From KBS50 sp042434095 (lineage in GTDB: Bacteria; Actinomycetota; Actinomycetes; Mycobacteriales; Micromonosporaceae): 64,000 nucleotides of DNA. Where the stretch lies: contig NZ_JBHLUE010000009.1 of assembly GCF_042434095.1 (NCBI RefSeq), forward strand, positions 79,634-143,633, written 5' to 3'. The position numbers and the translations under genes were made by a program. Shown piece by piece: positions 32,751-40,705 of the stretch. Under the pieces are notes generated by a model. It saw nothing but the letters and a program-made list of their open reading frames with translations. It ran no database searches and was not told the origin of the DNA. Numbering within the stretch: position 1 is the first letter of the stretch; every line of letters begins with the position of its first letter.

Positions 32751-32801
32751 CCCGGTCCGGCCGCGTCACCAGGCCTTCCGGAGCCGCTGTTTCGCCAGGA
32801 G
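32701..32801. repeat. 101-bp direct repeat, left copy
   Basis: Covers the last 17 codons of the intact tetR gene, the spacer, and on the opposite strand the last 12 codons of the DUF4760-like gene (ending LLAKQRLRKAW). The right copy at 33751-33851 differs at two positions. Confidence 0.9.
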
Positions 32802-32899
32802 ATTATTGCCCGGTGTGGCGAAAGGTGGTGGGTAGCCCGATGAGCACCACCACGGACGCCATGGCCAGCGGTGGCCATGGCCGTCCAGCGCGGTTTCGG

Positions 32900-32917
32900 T
32901 ATAGGCCGAGCTATAGT
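32900..32917 (+). promoter_or_regulatory. Promoter and short dyad of the RelE/HigB-XRE module
   Basis: TATAG-GCCGAG-CTATA forms a small dyad (32900-32915). TATAGT (32912-32917), overlapping its right arm, ends six bases before the toxin ATG, so the message is probably leaderless and subject to autorepression. Confidence 0.55.
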
Positions 32918-32923
32918 TGATAC

Positions 32924-33316
32924 ATGTCTCCCGGTCCCGCACGCCGCTGGGCGATCCGGACGACCAGCGATGTGCGCGACTGGTTGCGGTCGCTCCGTCG
33001 GACCGATCCGGCGACATACCGAGCGGTGAACGTGGCGATCGACATGCTCGCGGAGGTTGGTCCGGGGTTGGGACGTCCGTTGGTCGACACGCTCCGAGGG
33101 TCGAGCATCGGCAACCTCAAGGAGCTGCGACCGAGGTCCGGGCGAGATGTCGCCATCCGGGTTCTGTTCGTCTTCGATCCCTGGTCGCAGGCGGTGTTGT
33201 TGGTGGCCGGGAACAAGGCCCGGGACTGGTCGCGGTGGTACGAGGAGGCAATCCCGGTCGCCGAGGTGGCGTACGAGGGCTGGCTCGCCTTTGAGAGGAA
33301 GCGGAGGGAGGGCTGA
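32924..33316 (+). CDS. RelE/HigB-like (phage Gp49-type) toxin
   Basis: 130 residues. The order toxin-then-XRE antitoxin and the motifs VRDWLRSL, MLAEVGPGLGRPLVDTLRGSSIGNLKELRP, IRVLFVFDPWSQAVLLVAGNK match the HigB/Gp49 group of RelE-fold mRNA interferases. The conserved basic and hydrophobic core (LKELR, R.LF.FDP, LL.AGNK) is intact. The ATG lies six bases after a TATAGT hexamer. Its stop overlaps the antitoxin start by one base. Confidence 0.86.
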   Translation: MSPGPARRWAIRTTSDVRDWLRSLRRTDPATYRAVNVAIDMLAEVGPGLGRPLVDTLRGSSIGNLKELRPRSGRDVAIRVLFVFDPWSQAVLLVAGNKARDWSRWYEEAIPVAEVAYEGWLAFERKRREG

Positions 33317-33630
33317 TGAGCGACTTCCATGACTGGGACGACATCCGTGCCGAGTTGCACGATGGGGACGACGACGCGCTCGATGTGGAGCGTGCCCGTA
33401 CCGAGGCGTGGGTCAGCGCGTTCCACCTTGCCGAGGAGCGTAGGCGGCTCGGGCTCACCCAGCGGCAGGTGGCCGAGCTGATGGGGGTCACGCCCGGTCG
33501 GGTCAGCCAGATCGAGAACGGTGATCTGGAGGCCAATGAGGTGGCGACCCTGAGCCGGTACGCGCGCGCGCTGGGTGCCCGCATGCGGATCATCTTCGAC
33601 TACGGCAGCGACCTACGGCAGATCGCCTGA
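33316..33630 (+). CDS. XRE-type antitoxin
   Basis: 104 residues: an acidic N-terminal segment and a C-terminal XRE HTH (RRRLGLTQRQVAELMGVTPGRVSQIENGDLEANEVATLSRYARAL). It pairs with the upstream RelE/HigB-like toxin, with which it overlaps by one base, and should both neutralise it and repress the module. The module lies wholly between two 101-bp direct repeats. Confidence 0.88.
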   Translation: MSDFHDWDDIRAELHDGDDDALDVERARTEAWVSAFHLAEERRRLGLTQRQVAELMGVTPGRVSQIENGDLEANEVATLSRYARALGARMRIIFDYGSDLRQIA

Positions 33631-33710
33631 TCCTGCGCTGATCTGATCGGCCATCCGGGTCTACCGCGCGAACGTACGGTCGGCTGGTTATCGGCGGTCA
33701 TGGCGGTGGG

Positions 33711-33743
33711 CTTCAGCCAGGAGACAAGGTCAACGCTGTACGC
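33711..33743 (-). pseudogene. Short vapC relic
   Basis: On the minus strand this reads AYSVDLVSWLK, closely like residues 18-27 of the VapC encoded at 27043-27453 (VCSVELVSWLNKH), with clear nucleotide similarity too. No other part of the gene is left. It lies between the XRE antitoxin and the right 101-bp repeat. Confidence 0.45.
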
Positions 33744-33750
33744 CCCCTGT

Positions 33751-33851
33751 CCTGCGCGATGGTCGCCTGGGACGCGCTGCTCCCGGCGTCGCCGAGCTGA
33801 CCCGGTCCGGCCGCGTCACCAGGCCTTCCGGAGCCGCTGTTTCGCCAGGAG
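33751..33851. repeat. 101-bp direct repeat, right copy
   Basis: Second copy of 32701-32801, exactly 1,050 bases downstream, with two substitutions. It holds a stranded 3' piece of tetR and the true 3' end of the DUF4760-like gene. Confidence 0.9.
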
Positions 33852-34328
33852 GTCACCCTTGTCCACGTCGCCCGCCATGCACGCCAGGTGCTCGAAGTAA
33901 CTCAGGTACCGGTTTTTGCGTAGCGCCCGCTCGGCCATCACGTACGGCTGCAGGATCGACCAGGCGACGCGGACGCGCCAGTGGACGGCGCCCAGCAACA
34001 GGCTGTCGTCGACCGCGTGGAACACCGAGATCATCCCGAGGCCGGCGTAATACTGGCCAATGCGCTGCACGTGCTTGCGAGCCGAAAAGGGCAGGCCGAA
34101 GACCCCGCCGTCGGGTGAATGCTCGGCCTGCAGCCGGTTGAGCACGAAGTCCTCACTCTCCAGGAACTCCTCGCTGCGGCATTCCCGGGTGAGCAGTTCC
34201 AGCGCGACCAGCGTGAGATTGGAGCTGCGGGCGGCGCGGAGCTGCCAGACGGTCAGCAGCGTGGACACCGCCAGCGCCATCAGGGAGATCGCCACCGCCG
34301 AGGCGTTGAAGACCAGGCCCGCATCCAT
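33816..34328 (-). CDS. DUF4760-like membrane-anchored hypothetical protein
   Basis: 170 residues. One N-terminal membrane helix (LVFNASAVAISLMALAVSTLLTVWQL) is followed by a soluble helical domain (ALELLTRECRSEEFLESEDFVLNRL; VQRIGQYYAGLGMISVFHAV; LLLGAVHWRVRVAWSILQPYV). This matches the DUF4760 type, which has no known function. ATG 34328 is preferred, with GGAGGA upstream. The last 12 codons are in the 101-bp duplicated segment, showing this gene was originally directly convergent with the tetR gene at 32133. Confidence 0.7.
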   Translation of the reverse strand: MDAGLVFNASAVAISLMALAVSTLLTVWQLRAARSSNLTLVALELLTRECRSEEFLESEDFVLNRLQAEHSPDGGVFGLPFSARKHVQRIGQYYAGLGMISVFHAVDDSLLLGAVHWRVRVAWSILQPYVMAERALRKNRYLSYFEHLACMAGDVDKGDLLAKQRLRKAW

Positions 34329-34573
34329 CGCGATCACGTCCTCCACGTCGACGGCGGGCTCTGGCCCGCATCGATCCGCAGATCACGGTAGCCACACCAG
34401 GCAAGTGAGAGCCGTCGATCGGTGGAGGATCGTCCGCTCGGCGGGGCCGGCCAGGGCCGTGTTCCGGCGCCGCGCGGCCGGGACGTCGACATTGGACGGC
34501 TGACACCGGGGCCCCGAACCCGACGTCGGTTTTCCGCCAGACGCGAGCTCGCGGGCCAGGCAGGCTGATTGTC

Positions 34574-35320
34574 ATGAACAGCACCCCTCTTGACGGAAAA
34601 GTGGCACTTGTTACCGGCGGCAGCCGGGGGATCGGCGCGGCCGTCGCGTTGCGGCTGGCCCAGGACGGCGCCGACGTGGCGTTCACGTACCAGCGTGACA
34701 GCGAGCGGGCCGACCAGGTGGTCGGGCAGATCAAGGCCGCGGGCCGGCGGCCCCTGGCGGTACGGGCGGACAGCGCCGACGCCGCCGCGGTGGCCGGCGC
34801 GGTCGACGCGGTGGCGGCGGAGTTCGGTCGGCTGGACATCCTGGTCAACAACGCGGGCGCCTTCATCGTGGCCCCGGTCGAGCAGCTCGGCGCGGCGGAG
34901 CTCGACCAGACGGTGGCGGTCAACATCCGGGCGCCGTTCCTCGCCGCCCAGGCCGCCGCCCGGCACATGACCGACGGCGGCCGGATCGTCAGCATCGGCA
35001 GCAACCTGGCCGAGCGGGCGGTGTTCCCCGGCTTCGCGCTGTACTCGATGAGCAAGACCGCGCTGATCGGGCTGACCAAGGGACTCGGCCGTGAGTTGGG
35101 CCCGCGCGGCATCACCGTGAACCTGGTCAACCCGGGTCCGACCGACACCGACGCCAACCCGGCGGACGGCCCGAACGCCGACGGCATCCGGGCGCTCACC
35201 GCCCTCGGCAGGTACGCGGCGCCGGCCGACATCGCGGCCGCGGTCGCCTTCCTGGCCGGCCCCGACGGCGGCTACGTCACCGGCGCCACGGTCAACGTCG
35301 ACGGCGGCTTCACCATCTGA
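34574..35320 (+). CDS. SDR family oxidoreductase (3-oxoacyl-ACP reductase-like)
   Basis: 248 residues, full classical SDR: VALVTGGSRGIGAAVALRL, LDILVNNAGAFIV, the catalytic Ser in SIGSNLAERAVFPGF, YSMSKTALIGLTKGL and the closing GGYVTGATVNVDGGFTI. FabG-like in length and motifs, but isolated from any fatty acid or polyketide genes, so a general carbonyl reductase role is as likely. No strong ribosome binding site is visible. Confidence 0.9.
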   Translation: MNSTPLDGKVALVTGGSRGIGAAVALRLAQDGADVAFTYQRDSERADQVVGQIKAAGRRPLAVRADSADAAAVAGAVDAVAAEFGRLDILVNNAGAFIVAPVEQLGAAELDQTVAVNIRAPFLAAQAAARHMTDGGRIVSIGSNLAERAVFPGFALYSMSKTALIGLTKGLGRELGPRGITVNLVNPGPTDTDANPADGPNADGIRALTALGRYAAPADIAAAVAFLAGPDGGYVTGATVNVDGGFTI

Positions 35321-35329
35321 CGAGGTGTC

Positions 35330-36646
35330 TCACCGGTGCGCGCCGGCGGCGCTGAGCTCGGCGTCGCGTACCGGCTCGACGTGCTCGCGGCGGGGCAGCA
35401 GCAGCGGGCTGGCGAGGATCAGCAACCCGGCCACGGTGATGGCGGTACGCGGGCTGGTGGCCGCCGCGAGCAGGCCGCCGAGCGCGCTCAGCGCGGCGAT
35501 GGCGGCGCTGCTGCCGATCGACCATGCCGACAGGGTGCGCGCGACGCGTTCCGGCGGGGTGTTGTCCAGCCGGTAGGTGGCCAGCACCGGGTTGTACAGG
35601 CTCATCCCGATGATGATCGCCAGCTCGACCGCGATGACCGTGACCAGGCCGACCACGCCGGGGCGGACCAGGACGAGGCCGAGCAGCCAGACGGCGCGCA
35701 GCGCGCCCACCGTACGAAGGATCCGGGGCCGTCCGTACCGCGCCACGACCCGGCGGGCGAGGCGGGAGCCGATGAGCCCGCCGAGGCAGGGGGCGGCGAA
35801 GGCGAGGCCGTACTGCCAGGGCGGGAACCCGAGCTGGCGCAGCAGGAGCACGGCCAGCAGCGGTTCGGTGGCCATGATGAGGCCGTTGACGAGCAGTTGG
35901 TTGAGGTAGAGCGCCCGCAGCCCGGGATGGGTCAGCAGGTGCCGCCACCCGTCCAGCAGCTCGGCGCCGCGCCTCCGGCCCGTGCCGGCCTGCGGGCGGT
36001 CCGTGCCGGCCCGCGGCCGGTTCGCCCCGGCTTGCGGTCGGCCCGGGTCGGGGCGTCGCGGTCGGTCCTCCCGGCCGCCGATGGCCACGATGCCCAGCGC
36101 GGACAGCAGGTAGCTGAGCGCGTCGGCCAGCACCGTGGTGACCGGGCCGAACAGGCCGATGGCCGCGCCACCGAGCGGCGGCCCCACCGCGATGGAACTC
36201 CACTGCGCGGACTCGAACCGCGCGTTGGCCACCAGCAGGTCGTCCGGCCGGACCAGCGCCTTGAGGAAGGCGCCGCTGGCCGCGTTGAAGGCGATTTTGG
36301 CGGCGGCCACCGCGGCCGAGACGACCAGCAGCTGGACGAAGCCGAGCAGCCCGAGGGCGTACCCGATCGGGATGCTCAGCATGGCCGCGAACCGGGCCAG
36401 GTCCATGGAGATCATGACCGGCCGCTTGCGCTGGAACTCCACCCACGGGCCCAGCGGCACCGCGAGCAGCGCGCCCACGGCCGGCCCCACCGCCGAGAGC
36501 GCGGACACCTGGGCGGGGCTGGCGTGCAGCACCAGCACGGCGATCAGCGGGATGGCGCCGAAGCCCAGGCCCGAGCCGTAGGCGCTGACCGCGTACGCCG
36601 CCCACAGCCAGCCGAACCGCCGCCCCAGGGACCGCCGCGCCGCCAA
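35330..36646 (-). CDS. MFS transporter
   Basis: 438 residues with about twelve hydrophobic helices and the MFS loop pattern GPWVEFQRKRPVMISMDLARF between helices 2 and 3 (motif A-like) and GSRLARRVVARYGRPRILRTVG in the second half. The central cytoplasmic loop holds a short repeat (RPQAGANRPRAGTDRPQAG). The closest type is the enterobactin/multidrug exporter-like group common in actinobacteria. The TTG at 36646 is chosen for GGGGAGG seven bases upstream; a GTG at 36721 would add 25 residues. The substrate is unknown. Confidence 0.86.
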   Translation of the reverse strand: MAARRSLGRRFGWLWAAYAVSAYGSGLGFGAIPLIAVLVLHASPAQVSALSAVGPAVGALLAVPLGPWVEFQRKRPVMISMDLARFAAMLSIPIGYALGLLGFVQLLVVSAAVAAAKIAFNAASGAFLKALVRPDDLLVANARFESAQWSSIAVGPPLGGAAIGLFGPVTTVLADALSYLLSALGIVAIGGREDRPRRPDPGRPQAGANRPRAGTDRPQAGTGRRRGAELLDGWRHLLTHPGLRALYLNQLLVNGLIMATEPLLAVLLLRQLGFPPWQYGLAFAAPCLGGLIGSRLARRVVARYGRPRILRTVGALRAVWLLGLVLVRPGVVGLVTVIAVELAIIIGMSLYNPVLATYRLDNTPPERVARTLSAWSIGSSAAIAALSALGGLLAAATSPRTAITVAGLLILASPLLLPRREHVEPVRDAELSAAGAHR

Positions 36647-36779
36647 GGTCGCACCTCCCCGCACCGACCGGCCGTTGCCGGGGGAGAGCAAACCAGGCCG
36701 CGCGGCGATCGCCAACCCCACCGCGCCGCTGGATCAGGAAAACTCCGCGAGCGGGCCGGTGGCCACCCGCCCGGTCGGG

Positions 36780-37349
36780 TTACCGGACGCCTGCGAGTTT
36801 GCGGAGCACGACCAGGTAGCGGCACGCCGTGCCGGTCGGGTTGACGAACATGCAGTCGGCGGGCGCGCCGAGCTGCAGGCAGTCGCCGGCGTCGAGCTCG
36901 TGGACCTGGTCGCCCTCGACGAAGCGCAGGTGCCCGGAGAGCACCCAGATCTGCTGGTCGATGAAGCGGTAGGCGTGCGCCGGATAGCCGACCTCGGCGC
37001 CGGGCGGCAGCTGCACCTCGACCAGTTCCAGGGCGGTGCTGGCCGGCGGCGAGACCGCGCGGCGGACGTACCCGGTCTCGGGGTCGGTCCACACCGGTTG
37101 GTCGGCGCGCCGACGCAGCCGCACGAAGTCGCCCTCGGCCCGCGCGATCAGCTCCGACAGGGTGAGGCGCAGGGCGCCGGACAGCCGGGCGAGCAGGGCC
37201 GCGGTCGGCTGGGTCGTGCCGCGTTCGACCTTCGAGATCATCGCGCGGGACACGCCGGAGGCGTCGGCCAGCGCCGCGACCGTGAGCCCTCGCTCCTCCC
37301 GGGCGGCGCGCACGGTCGCGGCCAGGGCGGTGCCGAGATCATCGGTCAC
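36780..37349 (-). CDS. XRE family regulator with cupin domain
   Basis: 189 residues. N-terminal HTH: VRAAREERGLTVAALADASGVSRAMISKVERGTTQPTAALLARLSGAL. C-terminal cupin: LVEVQLPPGAEVGYPAHAYRFIDQQIWVLSGHLRF...ELDAGDCLQLGAPADC. XRE-cupin proteins bind small ligands through the cupin pocket. It is divergent from a GNAT gene, the common arrangement for this regulator type, and probably controls it. The start is GTG. Confidence 0.88.
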   Translation of the reverse strand: MTDDLGTALAATVRAAREERGLTVAALADASGVSRAMISKVERGTTQPTAALLARLSGALRLTLSELIARAEGDFVRLRRRADQPVWTDPETGYVRRAVSPPASTALELVEVQLPPGAEVGYPAHAYRFIDQQIWVLSGHLRFVEGDQVHELDAGDCLQLGAPADCMFVNPTGTACRYLVVLRKLAGVR

Positions 37350-37397
37350 GGCCGACTCATTGACACTATGTTAGCCATAATGCCTACTATAGGAGAC

Positions 37398-37937
37398 ATG
37401 ATCGAGGAGGGGAACATCCGCCGCGCGACAGCGGGCGACGCCGCCGCCTGCGCCGCCATCTATGCGCCGTACGTGACCGACACCGCCATCACCTTCGAGA
37501 CCGATCCGCCCAGCCCCGCCCTGCTGGCCGGGCGCATCGAGGCCGCCAACCGGCGCCACGCGTGGCTGGTCATGGAGGTGGACGGCGCGGTGATCGGTTA
37601 CGCCTACGGCACCGAGCACCGGAGCCGGGCGGCCTACCGCTGGGCCTGCGACTCCAGCATCTACCTGCAGGCGGGCCGCCGCCGCACCGGCGCGGGGCGG
37701 GCGCTGTACGGCGCCCTGCTGGCCACGCTCGCGGCCCGCGGGTTCCGGCGGGTGTTGGCCGGCGTGGCTCTGCCCAACGAGGCCAGCATGGGACTGCACC
37801 GGTCGCTCGGCTATCGCGACGTCGGGACCTACCGCAGGATCGGCTGGAAGCTCGGCGCCTGGCACGACGTCACGTGGCTGCAACTCGATCTCGCGCCCGA
37901 CGAGGATTCTGTGATCCCGCCGGCCGAACCGCGCTGA
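37398..37937 (+). CDS. GNAT acetyltransferase, phosphinothricin N-acetyltransferase-like
   Basis: 179 residues with the Pat/Bar pattern: IRRATAGDAAACAAIYAPYV, ITFETDPPS, WLVMEVDGAVIGYAYG, SSIYLQAGRRRTGAGRALYGALL (acetyl-CoA-binding R/Q-x-x-G-x-G/A) and PNEASMGLHRSLGYRDVGTYRRIGWKLGAWHDVTW. Enzymes of this type acetylate phosphinothricin or methionine sulfone-like amino acids. TTGACA (37360-37365) and TACTAT (37385-37390) form a promoter with the -10 seven bases before the ATG. It is divergent from an XRE-cupin regulator. Confidence 0.9.
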   Translation: MIEEGNIRRATAGDAAACAAIYAPYVTDTAITFETDPPSPALLAGRIEAANRRHAWLVMEVDGAVIGYAYGTEHRSRAAYRWACDSSIYLQAGRRRTGAGRALYGALLATLAARGFRRVLAGVALPNEASMGLHRSLGYRDVGTYRRIGWKLGAWHDVTWLQLDLAPDEDSVIPPAEPR

Positions 37938-37970
37938 CCCGCGCACGCCACCCGGTGCGGCACGGGGCCG

Positions 37971-38825
37971 TTACCCAGCCGGGACCATGCCGGTGGCCAC
38001 CAGGGCGGAGGTCGGCAGGGCGAGCGACCCGTCGGCGGCCAGGTGCCCGGCCGCGAGCCGGTCGTAGTGCCGCTTCACGGCCGCCCGCGCGGTCTCCGGC
38101 AGCGGCCGCATCGCCCGGCCCAGCGCGCCGAAGCCGTGCAGCGATCCGCGCCACCACCGCTCCGGGTCGACCCGCAGCACCCAGTCCAGCCGCCGGCAGT
38201 CGACCCGGTCGAGGCCGGCCGACCGCAGCAGGGCGGCGAACCCGTCCGGGGTGCGGGCGAAGTTCTCCGCCTCGGCCACGGTGGGGATGTCGGCCGGCAT
38301 CGTCAGGCCGGCGGCGGCCAGCACGTCGTACCAGAGTTGCTGCATGGCGCCGGCCGGCTGCGGCCAGACGCTCAGCGCCACCCGGCCGCCGGGCCGGGTG
38401 ACGCGGGCCAGCTCCGCGACGCCCGCGGCGGGCCGCCCGACGTGGTTGATCAGAAAGTTGGCGATCACGGCGTCGAACGCGCCGGCCGGGAACGGCAGGT
38501 CGGGCAGGATCGCCGCGCGCACCTCGGCGCCGGGCACCCGGGCGGCCGCCAGCTCCACCATGGACGGCTCGGCGTCCACCGCTGTCACCCGGGCGCCGCG
38601 CTCGAGGGCCAGCGCGGCCACCGTGCCCGGTCCAGTGCCGACGTCCAGCACCCGCGTCCCGGGACCGACGCCGGCCGCGTCCAGCAGCGGCCCCGCCGCG
38701 TACCCGCAGGCCACCGCATAGGTGTCGGCGTAGGCGGGACCGCGGCCGGCCCACGCCGTGCGCTCCCAACGGTCGTACGGGGTCGGGGCGGGCGGCTCGG
38801 TCGCGGCGCGTGGCTCGGCGGGCAT
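37971..38825 (-). CDS. Class I SAM-dependent methyltransferase
   Basis: 284 residues. Motif I is RVLDVGTGPGTVAALAL, then AVDAEPSMVELAA, LPFPAGAFDAVIANFLINH and LARVTRPGGRVALSVWPQP. The N-terminus has YDRWERTAWAGRGPAYADTY, typical of UbiE-related actinobacterial enzymes. It converges with the GNAT gene. No clear ribosome binding site; ATG 38825 is the only good start. The substrate is unknown. Confidence 0.85.
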   Translation of the reverse strand: MPAEPRAATEPPAPTPYDRWERTAWAGRGPAYADTYAVACGYAAGPLLDAAGVGPGTRVLDVGTGPGTVAALALERGARVTAVDAEPSMVELAAARVPGAEVRAAILPDLPFPAGAFDAVIANFLINHVGRPAAGVAELARVTRPGGRVALSVWPQPAGAMQQLWYDVLAAAGLTMPADIPTVAEAENFARTPDGFAALLRSAGLDRVDCRRLDWVLRVDPERWWRGSLHGFGALGRAMRPLPETARAAVKRHYDRLAAGHLAADGSLALPTSALVATGMVPAG

Positions 38826-38937
38826 CCGGCGAGCATGCCACGCCCGGCCCGCGGACGGGCGCCGCGCCGCAGGGGCGCCGGCCATCGACGATCTTCGGGT
38901 ACGGTGGGCGGACGGGACAGCTACGGGGGTGGTTGCC

Positions 38938-39744
38938 ATGGACGGCGAGGCTGGTTCACGGATCGACACGAGCGTGCCGCATCCGGCCCGGCGGTACGAC
39001 TACTGGCTGGGCGGCAAGGACAACTTCGCCGCGGACCGGGAGTCCGGTGACGCGGTGGCCGCGGCGTTTCCGGCGATCCGGACGGCCGCGGTGGAGAACC
39101 GCCGGTTCCTGCGCCGGGCCGTGCGTTATCTGGCCGCCGAGGCCGGCATGCGGCAGTTCCTGGACATCGGGACCGGCATCCCGGCCGCGGACAACACGCA
39201 CGAGGTGGCGCAGGCGATCGCGCCGGACGCCCGGGTCGGGTACGTGGACAACGACCCGATCGTGCTGGCCCACGCCCGGGCGCTGCTGACCGGCTCGGAC
39301 GCGGGCCGCACCGCGTACCTGGACGCGGACCTGCGCGAGCCGGAGAAGATCCTGGCGCATCCCGACCTGCTGGCCATACTGGATTTCGGCCGGCCGGTCG
39401 CGGTGCTGCTGGTCGCCGTGCTGCACTTCATCCGGGACGACGAGGACCCGGTCGGCCTGGTCCGGCGGCTGGTCGACGCGGTGCCGTCGGGCAGCTACCT
39501 GGTGATCTCGCACGCCACCCTGGATTTCCTGCCGCCGGAGGCGCTGGCCCGGGTGCGCGACGTGATGACCCCGGCGCAGGGCACGTTCGTGCCGCGCGAC
39601 CGCGCCGCGTTCGCCCGGTTCTTCGACGGGCTGGACCTGGTGGCCCCGGGGATCGGCTCGGTGGTGGACTGGCGGCCCGACGGAGCGCCCGGCGCGTCGC
39701 CGGCCGACGCGGCCGGGTACGGCGCGGTGGCCCGCAAGCCCTGA
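38938..39744 (+). CDS. SAM-dependent methyltransferase of the DUF574 (S-adenosyl methyltransferase) family
   Basis: 268 residues. The family signature RRYDYWLGGKDNFAADRESGDAV opens the protein, and QFLDIGTGIPAADNTHEVAQ is its characteristic SAM-binding motif. The VDNDPIVLAHARALL acidic loop follows. This large actinobacterial family has no settled substrate. GGGGGTGG lies about nine bases before the ATG. A hexanucleotide array lies downstream. Confidence 0.9.
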   Translation: MDGEAGSRIDTSVPHPARRYDYWLGGKDNFAADRESGDAVAAAFPAIRTAAVENRRFLRRAVRYLAAEAGMRQFLDIGTGIPAADNTHEVAQAIAPDARVGYVDNDPIVLAHARALLTGSDAGRTAYLDADLREPEKILAHPDLLAILDFGRPVAVLLVAVLHFIRDDEDPVGLVRRLVDAVPSGSYLVISHATLDFLPPEALARVRDVMTPAQGTFVPRDRAAFARFFDGLDLVAPGIGSVVDWRPDGAPGASPADAAGYGAVARKP

Positions 39745-39776
39745 TCCGGGCGGGAATGGCGGGCCCGGGATGCTCG

Positions 39777-39847
39777 CCCGGCCCCGGCCCCGGCCCCGGC
39801 CCCGGCCCCGGCCCCGGCCCCGGCCCCGGCCCCGGCCCCGGCCCCGG
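39777..39847. repeat. GGCCCC hexanucleotide tandem array
   Basis: Eleven uninterrupted GCCCCG units (39781-39846) plus a partial unit, with no substitutions. It lies in the 138-base gap between two convergent genes. The perfect identity indicates recent slippage, and copy number probably varies between strains. Confidence 0.95.
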
Positions 39848-39882
39848 AGTCGGAGCCGGCGCACCGGGGGCGGCGGTCGGGT

Positions 39883-40626
39883 TCAGCGCTGCTGGGCGAG
39901 CCAGTCGTCGAACGTGGTGGGCGCGAGCCGGGCCTCGCCCCGCGGCAGCAGGACGTCGCCGGCCGCGGCCGCGCTGAAGATGCCCGACCAGGTCGGGACG
40001 AGCTTGACCGTACGTCCCCGGACGGCGAGGGTGCGCCGGGCCATGTCGACCAGGTCCTGGGTCTCGGGACCGGCCACGTCGCGATGGCGCCCCTGCGGGG
40101 CGGCGGTGGCGATCTCGGCCAGGATGTCGGCCACATCGTCCGGTGCGATCGGCTGGACGAGCAGGGGCGCGATCGTGGCCACGCCGTCCTGCTCGGCCCA
40201 GCCGGTCACCATCTCGGCGAAGTCGTGGAACTGCGTGACCGGCACGATCGTCCACGGCACCGGACCCGCGGCGATCAGCCGTTCCTGCTCGCGCTTGCCG
40301 GCGTAGTGCGGATTGTCGTGGATGCGGTCGATGCCGACGATCGACAGCAGCACGTGGTGGCGGACCCCGGCCGCTTCCTCGGCGGCCAGCAGGTTGCGGG
40401 TGGTGGCGCCGAAGTACGACAGGGCCTCCTCCCGGTCGGCCGCCGCGGCGTTCGTGGCGTCGATGACCGCGTCGACGCCGGTCAGGGCGGCCGCCAGCCC
40501 CTCGCCGGTGGTCAGGTCCACTCCGAGTGACCGGCTGATCCGTACCACCTCGTGGCCGGCGTCCGCCAGGGCGGTGGTGGTGCGGGCCCCGATGTTCCCG
40601 GTCGCTCCGGCGACAGCGATGCGCAT
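39883..40626 (-). CDS. NmrA-like NAD(P)-binding protein (atypical SDR)
   Basis: 247 residues. The N-terminal IAVAGATGNIGARTTTALADAGHEVV is the NmrA/atypical SDR dinucleotide motif. VLLSIVGIDRIHDNPHYAGKREQERLIAAGPVPWTIVPVTQFHDF is the conserved central part, where no YxxxK is needed. GGGAGGAG precedes ATG 40626. It is divergent from an Rrf2-type regulator, which probably controls it, as redox-responsive Rrf2/NmrA pairs do in other bacteria. Confidence 0.87.
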   Translation of the reverse strand: MRIAVAGATGNIGARTTTALADAGHEVVRISRSLGVDLTTGEGLAAALTGVDAVIDATNAAAADREEALSYFGATTRNLLAAEEAAGVRHHVLLSIVGIDRIHDNPHYAGKREQERLIAAGPVPWTIVPVTQFHDFAEMVTGWAEQDGVATIAPLLVQPIAPDDVADILAEIATAAPQGRHRDVAGPETQDLVDMARRTLAVRGRTVKLVPTWSGIFSAAAAGDVLLPRGEARLAPTTFDDWLAQQR

Positions 40627-40668
40627 GATGAGCTCCTCCCGTGGTGTCACGCTCGACGCTATCCAGGA

Positions 40669-40699
40669 CTAAACAGATCCGCAATATCTGCGTTAGGCT
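40669..40699. promoter_or_regulatory. Rrf2 operator-like dyad with leaderless -10
   Basis: An imperfect dyad CTAAACAGAT...ATCTGCGTTAG (40669-40696) lies between the divergent NmrA-like and Rrf2 genes, AT-rich in context. TAGGCT (40694-40699), overlapping its right end, finishes six bases before the Rrf2 ATG. Confidence 0.5.
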
Positions 40700-40705
40700 C
40701 GTCGC

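Noticed and set aside
32701..33851. IS element or composite transposon
   Set aside because: There is no transposase gene or terminal inverted repeat, and the direct repeats are pieces of host genes.
34574..39744. Secondary-metabolite gene cluster
   Set aside because: SDR, MFS, GNAT and methyltransferase genes are present but there is no core synthase, and most are separate regulator-gene pairs.
39777..39847. CRISPR array
   Set aside because: The unit is six bases with no spacers; no cas genes are present anywhere in the window.
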